In this document: piece after piece, positions 10,641-20,702 of the stretch
Numbering within the stretch: position 1 is the stretch's first letter
Layout: each line of letters opens with the position of its first letter
NCBI GenBank assembly: GCA_009823395.1
Contig: CM020516.1
Location: 5,626,001-5,690,000 of the forward strand
Length of the DNA: 64,000 bases
Direction of reading: 5' to 3'
Source: Thamnaconus septentrionalis
Lineage: Eukaryota; Chordata; Actinopteri; Tetraodontiformes; Monacanthidae
Notes under the pieces: generated by a model
Database searches by the model: none
What the model was told of the DNA's origin: nothing
The model's input: the letters and a program-made list of their open reading frames with translations, nothing else
Made by a program: the position numbers and the translations under genes

Positions 10641-10957
10641 ATTTGGGGGGGGGGTAGGAGGGAGCCCTTCAGGTTTGGACTGGATTGGGGGAAAAAAAGA
10701 AGGAGAAAACAAACGAGGCTCCTGCGGAAAGTCAGTTTCCTTTAAAGGTGTTGTCGTCTCCTGAAGTGCGGCAGCGATTGAAAAAGAATGAAAAATACTG
10801 AGAAGTGTAAACGAAACGGCGTGCATGCGGTTCAAAGAATGAAACACTTTGCTGTCCCGCCCTCCCCCCAAAAAATGAAAAAAATAAAAACCACCACCAT
10901 CCTCCCCAGTGACTGACGACCAGATGCAAATCGGCCCCAGATGGCATTTTCTCCAGC

Positions 10958-10958
<1 letters not shown>
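10641..10958. other. Non-coding with G-runs
   Basis: Nine consecutive G near 10645-10654 and an AAAATG-rich stretch near 10868-10890. No gene recognised. Confidence 0.5.

Positions 10959-11002
<44 letters not shown>
10959..11002. repeat. (CAG)14 microsatellite
   Basis: Perfect CAG/AGC run of about 44 bp. Poly-S/L frames over it continue into unrelated sequence, so a coding role is not supported. Confidence 0.95.
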
Positions 11003-11003
<1 letters not shown>

Positions 11004-12299
11004 GAAAACATTTGCGGACGTGTTGGAGGGAAAAATGTGTTTTTGCTTTTTTTTTATTTTCACCGATTTGTTAGTTAAGAGTCTTTTTTGGTGTTGGACT
11101 GTCAGAGATTCCAGCCGGGCCCCTTCGCTCCTTCACTCAAGACAAAGACCGTTGTTATGCCCGACACGAGCGAACGCAGAGAGAAGGAGCCATGCCGAAA
11201 TTGAGAAGCTTATTATTTAATGTCTGAAAAGTGTGAGACGGTTTTTGGCATTTTGATTTTGGTTTTTTTTTTGGGTTTCTTAGTGTTTTCGCTCACCAGC
11301 AGTTTCCCAACTTATGCCGCCTCTTTTGTTTCTGCCGGATATGCGGTTTGTAGTATTGCAGAAGAGGGAGTGCAGTGGAGTTCAGTGGGTGTTTTGTCGA
11401 TTCAGAGACTCTGACCAGGACCTCAGGACATTCATCAGCACCTTCAGCTTCCAGTTTTCTCATCCTCCTCCATCCTTTCTTTTTGTCAATTGCTAATTTC
11501 TATTGAGCAAAGATCCAAATTGCTCACATCGACCAAACTCGACGGGCGCTAGTTGGCGCTAAATGCTGCCAAATCGGAGTTAATCAGGATCTCTGGCTGG
11601 TGGATTCATCAGGACTCTGCCAGGCGACGCTTCACCGGTTACAGCGCTCAGCCTTCCTGCAAAAGTTCCTTCAAACCTCATTATGCTGAAGGCCACCAGC
11701 TTTAAACTGGACAAAAAATAGGTCTGCAGCTATTAAGGTTTTATCAAGAGCTTTCTCAGAATTGGAGAAGTGACCAAGAGCTTCTCCTCCCTCCTGCCAA
11801 GACATTCAGTGGAGACATTTCCAAACAGGAGCCTGCTGGAAGGGTCCTGAGTCCTGGTCTTGGCCATGAAAATCTGCAGGAGGAAGTGAAAAGTGTTGCA
11901 GGTGATTGAAACCTCTAGCCGTGGGGTAGGAATGACTTGACTGATTGATTGATATTGATCATTCTGTATTTTATTGATGTATTTAATGAGATCAGGAACT
12001 TCTTTCAGTCAGTTGACCCGGACTGCTGTCCGTGGTGGAACCTTGGATGTTGGAAAGTGTCGTTGTCATCTGAAAGGCTGCTTTCAGCTGAGCGCTGTTT
12101 GCCTTGCACACCATCGCTGCAGCCACTCTGAAGCACTATTAGCGATAAGAAGAAAAGTGGCCGGGATGTTGGAATGAGAGACCAAAGCAAAACTCCACAT
12201 GTGCACAAACCTTTGGCTGCAGCGTCGCGCTGGTGAGTTTCTGGTCACAAGACTGGAGACTGAATGTGAATGAATCCCAGCTAGCGGAGCAGGACAGAA
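11003..12299. other. Non-coding, nothing recognised
   Basis: About 1.3 kb of mostly unique sequence without simple repeats apart from a TGAT run at 11939-11953 and a T run near 11261. No gene or transposon end recognised. Confidence 0.45.
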
Positions 12300-12600
12300 A
12301 ATGCTTCTAATTGAAAAGGATCATTGAATGGAATTTGGTGTGATTAATTGCAGGGCGTTTGCAATTTAGACTGTTTATTTAGTTTTGTGTGCGCATATTT
12401 TTCTTCCAGTTGCAGATAATTGCATGACAAAATGTTTGACCTGCTGCTGAAGTGACGACTTAAATTCTGTGTTTACCAATTAGGATAATTAAAAACAAAA
12501 TCCACAACATATTCAATTATTCCGTGATAATTGAATGTCCATCTGCTTGTTGTTAATTTTCTTACCAACTTGTTTATCTTTTAGTTTGCGCCTAAAATTT
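12300..12600. promoter_or_regulatory. Candidate enhancer-like block, homeodomain/POU-rich
   Basis: AT-rich but not low-complexity. Homeodomain cores include TGATTAATTG (12341-12350), AATTGCAT (12418-12425, one base from the octamer), CCAATTAGGATAATTA (about 12476-12491) and TTAATTTTC near 12555. A perfect 10-bp inverted repeat ATTCAATTAT/ATAATTGAAT (12511-12520 and 12527-12536) lies inside. This is the motif texture of teleost developmental enhancers, but conservation is untested. Confidence 0.38.
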
Positions 12601-12711
12601 TTTAATTGGCTTTTTTAAAAAAAACCAAAAACATAAAGTTCCATCTGCTTTTTGCCAACACCATCCTCCATTCCTGTATATGTACTTGGCAGCGAGCTGT
12701 GAATCTCCAGT

Positions 12712-12735
12712 CAACAACAACAACAACAACAACAA
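12712..12735. repeat. (CAA)8 microsatellite
   Basis: Perfect CAA run. Confidence 0.95.
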
Positions 12736-12879
12736 GTCCTTCCTCTTTACTTCTTTGTACTGTCTCTTCTAGCATGCTCTCGCTGCAGAAGAGTCGGTGG
12801 GGGGTGCGGGGTGGGGGCGGGGATGGTAGAGAAGCCCGCCACTCAGCCCTCGGCCCCTTCATGCGGACGCCGCCTCCGC

Positions 12880-13040
12880 CACATGAAGAGGAGGCTAATG
12901 CTGAGAGTCAGGCCTCTGATTAAATGGGCCTGGAGTGGAGCGCGAACTAACGTTTAGCATGATGCGGCTGATTAGAGCGCCGGCCGAGGAGGCCGTGATT
13001 GCTATGCAGCTCCAGCTCGCCGCCTCCACCGCCAGGCGCA
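12880..13040. promoter_or_regulatory. Candidate conserved non-coding block
   Basis: Repeat-free sequence with TCTGATTAAATGGGC (12915-12929), CGGCTGATTAGAGCG (12965-12979) and GTGATTGCTATGCAGC (12994-13009). Two TGATTA cores lie within 60 bp. No open frame of interest. Confidence 0.3.
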
Positions 13041-13102
13041 CAAGGCCGCCCTCTGTTCTGCACCACTCCTCCCTCTCCAGTCCCTCCGTCCCTCAGACCC
13101 AG

Positions 13103-13140
13103 GCTCTCTCTCTCCCTCTGTCTCTCTCTGTCTCTCTCTG
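13103..13140. repeat. CT-rich microsatellite, left flank of family A copy 2
   Basis: CTCTCTCT runs broken by CCC and G. With the pure CT array at 13584-13625 it brackets the inserted element, as if one CT tract had been split. Confidence 0.9.
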
Positions 13141-13142
13141 TG

Positions 13143-13581
13143 ATTCCATTACCCCTAGAATTGTGCATAACATAAATATTGCAATAACAACTGGTCATGG
13201 AAACCCCTAAACTTGGAAAAACCTCTCAAATATGGCTTAAAGGTTTTGACGCTCTCATGAGGTGGTTTTTCAGACGTATCGATATAGAGCTATATTGCAA
13301 AAGTGTCATGTTTGGACGGAGGAGGAGACAGAATATTTTTTGACCAGTAATCCAAGAGAAAAATATAACGACCATTCTCAACATTGAAACTCAGATTGCT
13401 ACAAAGAATTTTGTACCTCCATCCTTCCTCAAAGTGGGGTCTCGCGGAACTGGATTTGACAAGAATTACAGTTTATGCGCTTCACACCATTCAATGGAAA
13501 CACCTGCAAATCGCAATTGTACTAAGTTGAAATTTTAGAAATCTCACTTTTATTTTGCAAAAAACTGTAATGGAAATGCAG

Positions 13582-13582
<1 letters not shown>
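13143..13582 (+). mobile_element. Family A miniature inverted-repeat element (copy 2, near full length)
   Basis: About 440 bp, no coding capacity. Collinear with the reverse complement of 39951-40329 over most of its length: CCCCTAGAATTGTGCA at the left, CATGTTTGGACGGAGGAGGA (13308-13327), GAATATTTTTTGACC, TGGAAACACCTGCAAATCGC, and CTGTAATGGAAATGCAGC at the right end. The outermost left bases have decayed into the CT repeat, whereas the copy at 39951-40329 keeps both GCTGC ends. Best read as a non-autonomous DNA transposon. Target duplications cannot be defined because both flanks are CT microsatellite. Confidence 0.75.

Positions 13583-13583
<1 letters not shown>

Positions 13584-13625
<42 letters not shown>
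13584..13625. repeat. (CT)21 microsatellite, right flank of family A copy 2
   Basis: Perfect CT array, followed by further pyrimidine-rich sequence to about 13680. Confidence 0.96.
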
Positions 13626-13629
<4 letters not shown>

Positions 13630-14319
13630 TGTCACTCTGATTTGTTTTTCCTCTTTTTTTCCCCTCTCTCTCCCCCCTCTCCATGGGAGGGGGCGGTGGT
13701 TATTTTTCTTTCCCATCTCCCAGCCAACCTTGTTTGTGTTTTCTCAGACTGTTTCTTTATTTCCAGGGAAGGGGCTAAGGGGGGTCTTAGGAGTCCCGGC
13801 CTCATCCAACCCGGAATAAAGAGAATACGGACGGAGCTCTTCTTCCCTCGTCGCAGCTTCGCCAGCGTCACGTCTCAGTTTTTCAAGGCGTTTCCCAGTT
13901 TCTCTATCTGGCTCAAATTTCATGAGCTCAGCTACCACAGCCCGAGAAATCTGAAAATTCTGAAAATGATTATTGCAGACGGGGCGATAATCCCAGAAGC
14001 TGCTGACTTTCCGCTCCTCAATTACAACTCCGTGAAATGGAAGGAAGGAAGCAAAGAAACGAGAGGAGAGAGAAGGGAAAAAAAAAAGTTGTGGCCAAAA
14101 TAGAAGAAAGAGAAGCTGGTGAAGGAGTAACTGAGGAAAGGAGCGTGTGCCCCAGTCATTTCATCCCCGTAAAGCCCCTGGTATCCTTCAGGTTCAAGCT
14201 AAAACAAACACTCGTGCCCTTAAAAGCCCCGTCCATAATCCCTGTGTAATCACCCAGGCAGCCTCACCACACAAAACCAAAACACAGGAGTGAAGACAGA
14301 GATCCACCAGCGCGCACGC
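13626..14319. other. Non-coding, nothing recognised
   Basis: Pyrimidine-rich to 13690, then mixed sequence, then purine-rich 14035-14130. The open frame over 13555-14103 begins in translated CT repeat and has no recognisable domain. Confidence 0.5.
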
Positions 14320-14339
14320 TTGTGTGTGTGTGTGTGTGT
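14320..14339. repeat. (TG)10 microsatellite
   Basis: Short perfect TG run. Confidence 0.93.
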
Positions 14340-14349
14340 TTTGTTTAAA

Positions 14350-14640
14350 ATAACTTGGCTGCATTCCACATCAAAGGCACAGCACCGGAGCCAGTATATT
14401 TATCCCAACATTAGATGCTGTTTGAAAGTGGGTTTCAATCAGCGGTGCCGAATCAAAGGGAGATTGGGTGGCGTGTTGTCAGAAGCGCGTCGAGTTAGGC
14501 CCGACTTACTAAGGCTTTATTTTCCAGCGTTTGGAGAAACTCAAGCGTTGATTGGATCACGTCACGGCGGGGGCTTTCAATCTTTCTTTTTTTTTGTGGC
14601 CGCTTGTGAGGCAGGACTCTGCTGTGAATGTCATTTGAAT
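14350..14640. promoter_or_regulatory. Candidate conserved non-coding block
   Basis: About 290 bp of repeat-free sequence. ACATCAAAGGCACAG (14369-14383) and CCGAATCAAAGGGAG (14448-14462) both contain the TCF/LEF core ATCAAAG. TTTCAATCAGCGG and GTTGATTGGATCACGTCACG follow. An open frame crosses it but starts in TG repeat and shows no domain. Confidence 0.33.
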
Positions 14641-15840
14641 GAGTTAAGGGAGGTTGGCGAGTAGCTGTGATGATGTAAAAATGTGATACAACTCGATAAA
14701 AAAGGGAGGATCAACACAAGGCTGTGTTGGCCTGCAGGCCTTCCACACATCAGCCAAGTGATGGGGTAGAAGGACAGATCGGAGAACCGTCCTCATTCCG
14801 CGGAGGTGATCAGATTTTTGGGAATCTGCCTCCCCAGCATGAGGTGGCGCTGTGCTCTCATTTGAACAACTGGGGCACTACGATGTATAACCCGGGCCGG
14901 AAGTTTTTGTGGGACCTTTTTGAATGAACTGCTGTTCCTTGTCTGCGAAGTCAAGAATATGAAGCTCCTGGAGCTGTCGGAGCATAAACCGCATTTCTTT
15001 GTCGGGTCCAAAGGTGGCGCTTTGCTAGTTCTCGAAGACCCGACGGTGATCGTCAGGACAACAGCGCTGCATTTTCCAATCCCAACCAGATAGCTCCGAA
15101 TTCATGGCAGGGAGAAGTCGGAGAACGATGGAATAGTCTGGGAATCTTTCTCCGATTTCACTGGTTTCCAGTCGGATTGGAGGCGTTTTAGTGCATTTTT
15201 AAAACTCTAATCATCATCGTCATTGGAGCGAGACAAGACTCTGATTACCTAGAGTGCGTGGACACTCGCTGTCTGATCTGAGCATACCACAGCCAGACCT
15301 CCGTCCCAACTCCCCAGTGTTTCTCCCCAGGGTTGGAGCTTTATGATTCTACCCACATGGAACAACCAACCAACCAATAGGGGGAGCCAACAGAACAAAC
15401 AGTGCGATGGAGAAAAGTCATTAACCAAGTGACGGATGGACGGACGTGTGACCCGCACGCCTCTGCGTTTTACCCCCTGAACCCGAGCTGAAGTGATTGA
15501 AGCAGACAGAGAAAAAGAATCTCTTCTTTTCCAGCGTGTTGAAAAAGGGAGGACGTTGTTGCTGCATCAGAAGGTGAACATCACTCAGTGGGTTTTATGT
15601 GTTTCCGGTTGCGAACGATGGCACTTGGAACCGTTGGAAATGGTTTCATTCGTCTCGTGTCCAATCAGGGAGAGACATTAAGGCGATCAGTCTGGAGCCT
15701 CACGCAACCATATGCACCTTTTTTGCAACTTCATAACAATAAAACAAGTCCGTTATTGCCGGTAGTTGCTGCTTACCCTTGAGAGTTGACACCATAAAGG
15801 TGAAAAATATTTTAAAATATCACAAATTTCCTTCTCGTGT
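14641..15840. other. Non-coding, nothing recognised
   Basis: About 1.2 kb of unique-looking sequence with few simple repeats (CAAC units at 15361-15375). No gene, RNA or transposon end recognised. Confidence 0.45.
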
Positions 15841-16361
15841 CTCCTCTCTTCCAAGCAGCTCCAGGACATTTCCTTGAATTCAGATTGATTTTTTTTTTTT
15901 TTCTTTTATCCCCCTCCCTCCCGGGGCTAATCTTCTTGTTTGCCCTCCCTTTGGTACAAGCCCAGGTTTGTGTGCGAGCGTCCTGTGTGTGGCCCCTCGG
16001 CTCACTGTGGATATTCCCCTTTTACCGTTTTGGGGCTTTGTGGGTCAGCGTGTTCAGCGTCAGACTCGTCTCTCGACCTCTCCGAGGTGCCGCCTCGCCT
16101 CGGCCGGGATGTTTACAGCAGGAGGCAGCGCTCACTGTGGCCGCCACACTGGAGCGACGCTCTGCTGCTCTGCAATGCATCAGCGTTTTTTTGGGTTTTT
16201 TTTTTCCTGCGGTGACACAGAATGTAAACGCAGCGCAGAGCGGGCCGAGCGAGATCAGTCACCTCGGGGAGTTTTGAAGTACTGCCCTTCCTGTGGGAAG
16301 AGTGCGCACACAAAAATCATGCTAACAGCAAGAGTACAGTCATTGAAAGTGTTCAGTGATC
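15841..16361. other. Non-coding, locally CpG-rich
   Basis: A T run at 15889-15902, then GC/CpG-rich sequence 16060-16180 (CGAGGTGCCGCCTCGCCTCG near 16081). No exon can be delimited. Confidence 0.4.
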
Positions 16362-16450
16362 CGGTGTGTAAAATTTGGCTTAATTTATGATTTCTACATT
16401 GGTAAAAGCTTAACATACACCCTAAAAATATATAAATAAAAGTGTAGACT
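16362..16450 (+). mobile_element. Family B dispersed repeat, copy 1
   Basis: Matches the reverse complement of 52411-52495: GTAAAAT-TGG, ATTTATGATTT, ATTGGTAAAAGCTTA, AAAATA, GTGTA-AC in the same order and spacing. The two copies lie in inverted orientation 36 kb apart. Ends are not defined; it may extend to about 16660, where an AC/GAAGAAGAA-type sequence starts. Family unknown, no coding capacity. Confidence 0.6.
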
Positions 16451-16639
16451 CATAGTACAATTAAAGTAATTTGGTGTTCCTACCCTTAGAACGGTTCTTG
16501 TATGTATATAAGAATGTAAATATCGCAATGGTCATGCCCCCAGTTAGCTGTCGTCTTGCACCGCCATATTTCCAAGGAAGCCTGTTGTGGACAATCCAGC
16601 TGCCTGACTGCGCGTTTCAAATTTAGGGTGAACGCTCAC

Positions 16640-17640
16640 ATCCCCAAATGAACCAACGAAGAAGAAGAAAGAAGAAGGAAGAACCTTTTAACAAAGATTC
16701 AGAAATGGCGCCTCTTCTTAGAACGTTACAGTCTATCAGCTGGTGTCGTCGTGTGTTTCTCCGGCCTTCCTTGAGTCAACACTGCACAACGCTGGCACCT
16801 GACCGGTTAGCAAAGGGTGAGCGAGCGCCTGTCAAAGCAGCAGCAGCAGCAGGCAGAATTAAAGATGTATGAGGAGGAGGAGGTGCGGCGGCACAACTTA
16901 TCGCCTTTTAAACAAACATCTGCGCCAAGCAGACTACGACGACGACGACGGCTGCTGAAAAATTGATACCGACAAGGCGGCGTTGATGAGCATCGATTTG
17001 CTTGATGAGCTGTAAGTTAAGGAGACGAGCCTGGCGGTAAAAATGACCTCAGTCTTATGGAATTCAAATGTCCACGAAGCCGTAGATAACTTCAGAGCGG
17101 TGAAAATGAAGGGTGTTTCTAGACGACAGACTGACAGCTTTGCTGGATGGAGCGCAGGCTGACTGACATCCTGCGGAATCTCGACAGTGACGTGCAGAAG
17201 AACGACACAACAGTCCTTGGCACTGACTGCATAGTCGTCAAACTGCCTTTTTTTTTTTTTTTTTTTTAATTTACATCTAAATTTAAAAGGCACCAGACGT
17301 TGGATAACTGACCCCTGCCCCACAGTACCCAATCCTTCAGACTGACTTCCAACTGATATTACAAAACCCAATGAGGCATCAGAAGTGAAGAAGACCAGAA
17401 AATGGGGGTATTTTTTCCGTCTAAATGATAGCTGCTCATTTACATGGTGCATTAAGTGACCGTGCATGTTAAACCAGGATAATCTGCTTCCAACCATGGC
17501 AACACCATGCGACCCAAATCTGCTGTATAGCAACAGGTTACCATCAATAATGGAGGTTACTGCAACTGTGTGCTTGAATTATTGTAATAAAAGACAATAA
17601 AATTGTCTGTGCTGTGTAAAGTCAATAAAGCAAGAATCCC
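16640..17640 (+). other. Unrecognised transcription-like unit or degraded retrocopy
   Basis: An ATG at 16705 sits in a fair Kozak context (G at -3, G at +4) and opens 55 codons to the stop at 16870. The first residues, MAPLLRTLQSISWCRRVFLR, are arginine-rich, free of acidic residues and leader-like, as in mitochondrial presequences. AAAGGGTGAGC at 16811-16821 could be a splice donor after 37 codons. Further + strand fragments with ordinary residue composition lie at 16966-17015 and 17135-17247 but are separated by stops and frame changes. Three AATAAA signals cluster at 17586-17628, followed by GT-rich sequence. It could be a small gene with introns, a decayed processed pseudogene, or chance. 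Product unknown. Confidence 0.25.
17248..17267. repeat. (T)20 homopolymer
   Basis: Perfect T run. It could also be the A tail of a minus-strand retroposed sequence lying to its right. Confidence 0.9.
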
Positions 17641-17899
17641 CTGAATCTCCAAAAAACTATATAGAAAAAAAACAAAAAACATCTTTGAATGGACGCTGGT
17701 TCTCCTGGAGTACAAATTGATCCAAGCATCAGTTGTAGTTGTGAGTAATTCAGTGATTCTTTATGATTCATGATGTGTGTGTTCACTTGCCATTGCTAGA
17801 GGAAAAGTGTGTGTATATACATATATATACGTGTATATATATCCATACATATACATGACCACAGTGTGTAGATGTCCATTCCATATATAGAAAGAAATA
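17641..17899. other. Non-coding with TA/TG alternating tract
   Basis: 17808-17855 is alternating pyrimidine-purine (GTATATACATATATATACGTG and onward units), prone to unwinding. No gene recognised. Confidence 0.6.
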
Positions 17900-18180
17900 C
17901 CACGATCACATCTGACAACCTGCCCTTTACCTTAATCTAATTATGTCCGTTTTCGACAGAGGTAATAGAAGCTCTCTGAATGTGATAATGAGGAAATGAT
18001 CATGTGGTGCTGGCCGCTTAAATGAAAGCCCTGTCGCTGCCGCCGCCGCCGTCGCCCTCACAAATGAGCACTCCATCAAGAGCTTTTCAAACCCCAGCTT
18101 TAAGTGCTGTGAAATACACTCAGACAAGTTCAAAAAGGAGAGCGCCCAACTCTGAGTTGTTGAGAGGTGACATCAGACTT
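17900..18180. promoter_or_regulatory. Candidate conserved non-coding block
   Basis: Contains ACCTTAATCTAATTATGTCC (17929-17948), GAATGTGATAATGAGGAAAT (17977-17996) and GCCGCTTAAATGAAAGCC (18013-18030), plus a short GCC run at 18038-18050. Repeat-poor and homeodomain-core rich; not coding. Confidence 0.33.
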
Positions 18181-19299
18181 TGCTGCCTTCTTCTTCTTCT
18201 TCTTTTTTTTTATTCCGTGACTGTCCTGTTACACACATACAATCACACACCATGCGTGCTGAGCTGCAGTTGGGCCAGTTCGCAGTGAGAGGTCTGAGGG
18301 CTGGCGGCGGAACTGCCCCAGCACCAAACAACACGACACAACAAAAAAAAGAGAGATAATACATGCACAAATGCGTTGGAATCTGTTTTTGCCAGTTTTT
18401 CCTGATTTACAAACAGTGCGGTCGCTTAAAGTCACCAAGACACAAACTTCCACCGGTTGGAAGAGAATGCCTGGGCTTAAAATAGGTATTTATGTTTGGG
18501 TTTGTGCCTTGTAATCGTGGTTACAGTGATGATGATTTGAGCAAAGTTCAAGAAAAATGTTTCTGGGTTTCTTTTTCTTTTTCATTTTTTTGAGAAAGGA
18601 AGTGGTGCTAGAGTTTCCCCAACCGTCAGCCAAAGGGCTACGAGTTCAGATTAAAATCTGAGCATTTGGCAGATTTTACCATTTGGAAACTTGAAAAGCT
18701 GTTGACGTTTGGGCTAATTTGGCCAAGTCTAAAAGAGATGGTTTGCCCAAAGTTCCACCCGATTCCTGCTCACGCCAAGTCCATCCAGTGTCAGATATAG
18801 TCCACACATTTTTTTTCCATATACATAATAATCCTCCCTTGTTCAACCATACTTAACTTCCAACCTAAAAGTGCAATTTGGGAAAATAATGTTCCACAAT
18901 TACTCTTTTTCTAATCATTATTATTATTATTATTTATTTTGTCGACAGGAAATTACAGGCTTTTAACAAGTCCACAATTTGCAGTGCGGTCATTTGAGAA
19001 GCCTGTGATTATTCCATTCGATGCCTCCGACTGATTCAGACTTTTTGCTCCTCCGGCTGACGTGGAGAAAAAGTTTTGTGGCGGCGGCGAATGTGCGAAA
19101 GAGAAGCTGGAATAACAGGGTCAGAGTTTTTTGACAAGGCAGCCGGCCGGACACACAAACGGCCGCAACACAACCTCGGCAGTGACACACACGGAGGCTT
19201 GTGTGTCTGTGCCGGGACACACGGTGGTAGACAGGATGGAGTCGACGTCCTGGATAAATACACGGACTGTTTTCCTTTTTTTAATCAAATGAAAGGCGA
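18181..19299. other. Non-coding, nothing recognised
   Basis: A CTT run at 18187-18202, T-rich sequence near 18570-18590 and an ATT array at 18917-18934. No gene or transposon recognised. Confidence 0.5.
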
Positions 19300-19640
19300 G
19301 ACGTGAAGATGGAGCAGCTGTTTGAGCCGGCTGAGATCAGAGCCACTCTTCCTCTTATCTCATTGGCCAGGAGGGATTTTGAACGGTGCGCCCCGTCGGA
19401 CAAACCGCCTCGGATAAATCAAGCGGCTGGAGTCCCCCCCCAGCACTCCCCAGCTCTGCCCTGCTATTGGCCGACTCCCTCGCTCTCAAGCTGCTCCCGG
19501 CCTGCAGTTGGAACGCCGCTCTCAGCCAATCGGGAAAGAGCAACTGTTGCTCACACTGAGAACCCCAGCCCACCCCGCCACCCCCCCCTACTTCTGCAGA
19601 GCTGCTGCTGCTGCGGTGGCAGTGGCTGTGACTGTGACTT
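19300..19640 (+). promoter_or_regulatory. GC-rich promoter-like region with three CCAAT boxes
   Basis: ATTGG at 19362-19366 (in CTCATTGGCCAG), ATTGG at 19466-19470 (in GCTATTGGCCG) and CCAAT at 19526-19530 (in CAGCCAATCGGG) match the NF-Y binding pentamer with good flanks, spaced about 104 and 60 bp. A CTTATCTC GATA-type word precedes the first. No TATA box. It lies 1.3-1.6 kb upstream of the probable 5' exon and could be its distal promoter or belong to another start site. Confidence 0.4.
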
Positions 19641-19986
19641 GACAGGGTTTAGGCTGGACTGTCGTCTTTAGAAATACTTTATGGAGCGCTGCTGCCTTTC
19701 AAATACCAAGAAATAACAATTTCTTAAAATTATGTCCTTTTTCATTTTACGTTTTTTATGACTTGTTACTAGAGCAAAAGTGGACCACTTTGTTAATTTT
19801 TTGCCAGACATTGAGAGAAGTGTATTGTAATGTCACTGCAGCAGAGGCAACTCTTTAATCAATGAATTACCAGGGAGTTGTAAATCTCATTCGTCCACTT
19901 TTCTTTTTCATTGATTTGCAACAAGGAGAATGGCAACCAGCCGTTGACACAGCGCCACCAGCTGGCCCTCTTGATAGTCCAGGCCT
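19641..19986. other. Non-coding, nothing recognised
   Basis: AT-rich 19700-19880; no recognisable feature. Confidence 0.5.
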
Positions 19987-20041
19987 CTCTTCTTCTTCTT
20001 CTTCTTCTTCTTCTTCTTCTTCTTCTTCTTCTTCTTCTTCT
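19987..20041. repeat. (CTT)18 microsatellite
   Basis: Perfect TTC run; poly-S and poly-L frames over it are artefacts. Confidence 0.97.
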
Positions 20042-20414
20042 GCTCTTTGTCTCAGTCTACAATGTCTTTTTGGTCTGTTTGGCGCCCTTTGCCATCCTAA
20101 ACACGCCGTGCAAGGTGAGATCGCTCGCTAGGTAGCTAGGTAGCTAAGACGTGTTTCTACGCTTTCGAGTGGAGCGTGTCGTTGTGAAAGGGTGACGGGC
20201 AGACAACCAAAGTAGGTGGGCGCACTGTCAGCGAGTGAACAAACTATTTTGAAATGTGGATTTAAAATTTCTTCACTTAAATCCACATATATGGCCATTT
20301 CCATAAATACTCTTTTCGACCATGACATTCTGCCACATTTGTACACGCCACGTTATACAGACAGCTTTGCGTGCCTTGCAGTGTGAGCGGCAGCCGCTTA
20401 TTTCCCATGACCTG
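20042..20414. other. Upstream flank with a 12-bp inverted repeat
   Basis: TGTGGATTTAA (20255-20265) and TTAAATCCACA (20277-20287) form a perfect stem, one more A:T pair outward, with an 11-nt loop. GGTAGCTA is tandemly repeated near 20130-20145. No gene recognised. Confidence 0.6.
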
Positions 20415-20429
20415 CTATTTTAAAAATAG
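20415..20429. promoter_or_regulatory. MEF2-type motif
   Basis: CTATTTTAAAAATAG; its right part read on the minus strand, CTATTTTTAA, fits the MEF2 consensus YTA(W)4TAR exactly. It lies a few hundred bp upstream of the probable 5' exon. Confidence 0.4.
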
Positions 20430-20587
20430 CTCCCATAATAAAAAACACATCAACATTCGGTGTTTTTGTGTTGATACTGTATGGGATCGTATGTACGAGG
20501 AGGAAGCGAGGGAAGGAACTCCGTCTAGTTTCCAACGCCCTCCATCGGCAGCGACGTCTCTCTCTATCCCTCTCCCTCCCTCTCTTC

Positions 20588-20601
20588 CTCTCTCTCTCTC
20601 T

Positions 20602-20648
<47 letters not shown>

Positions 20649-20661
20649 ACTCCCTTTCCCC

Positions 20662-20696
<35 letters not shown>

Positions 20697-20702
20697 CTCT
20701 CT
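20588..20702. repeat. Compound CT / (CA)20 / (CT)20 microsatellite
   Basis: CT 20588-20604, CA 20606-20646, CT 20663-20702. It lies just upstream of the probable 5' exon; CT-rich tracts are common near fish transcription starts. Confidence 0.95.

Noticed and set aside
14290..14664. 124-codon + frame
   Set aside because: Begins in TG repeat and crosses what looks like a non-coding block; no domain, and no splice or promoter context.
14641..15840. Possible transposon remnant
   Set aside because: No inverted ends, target duplications, tails or matches elsewhere in the window could be found.
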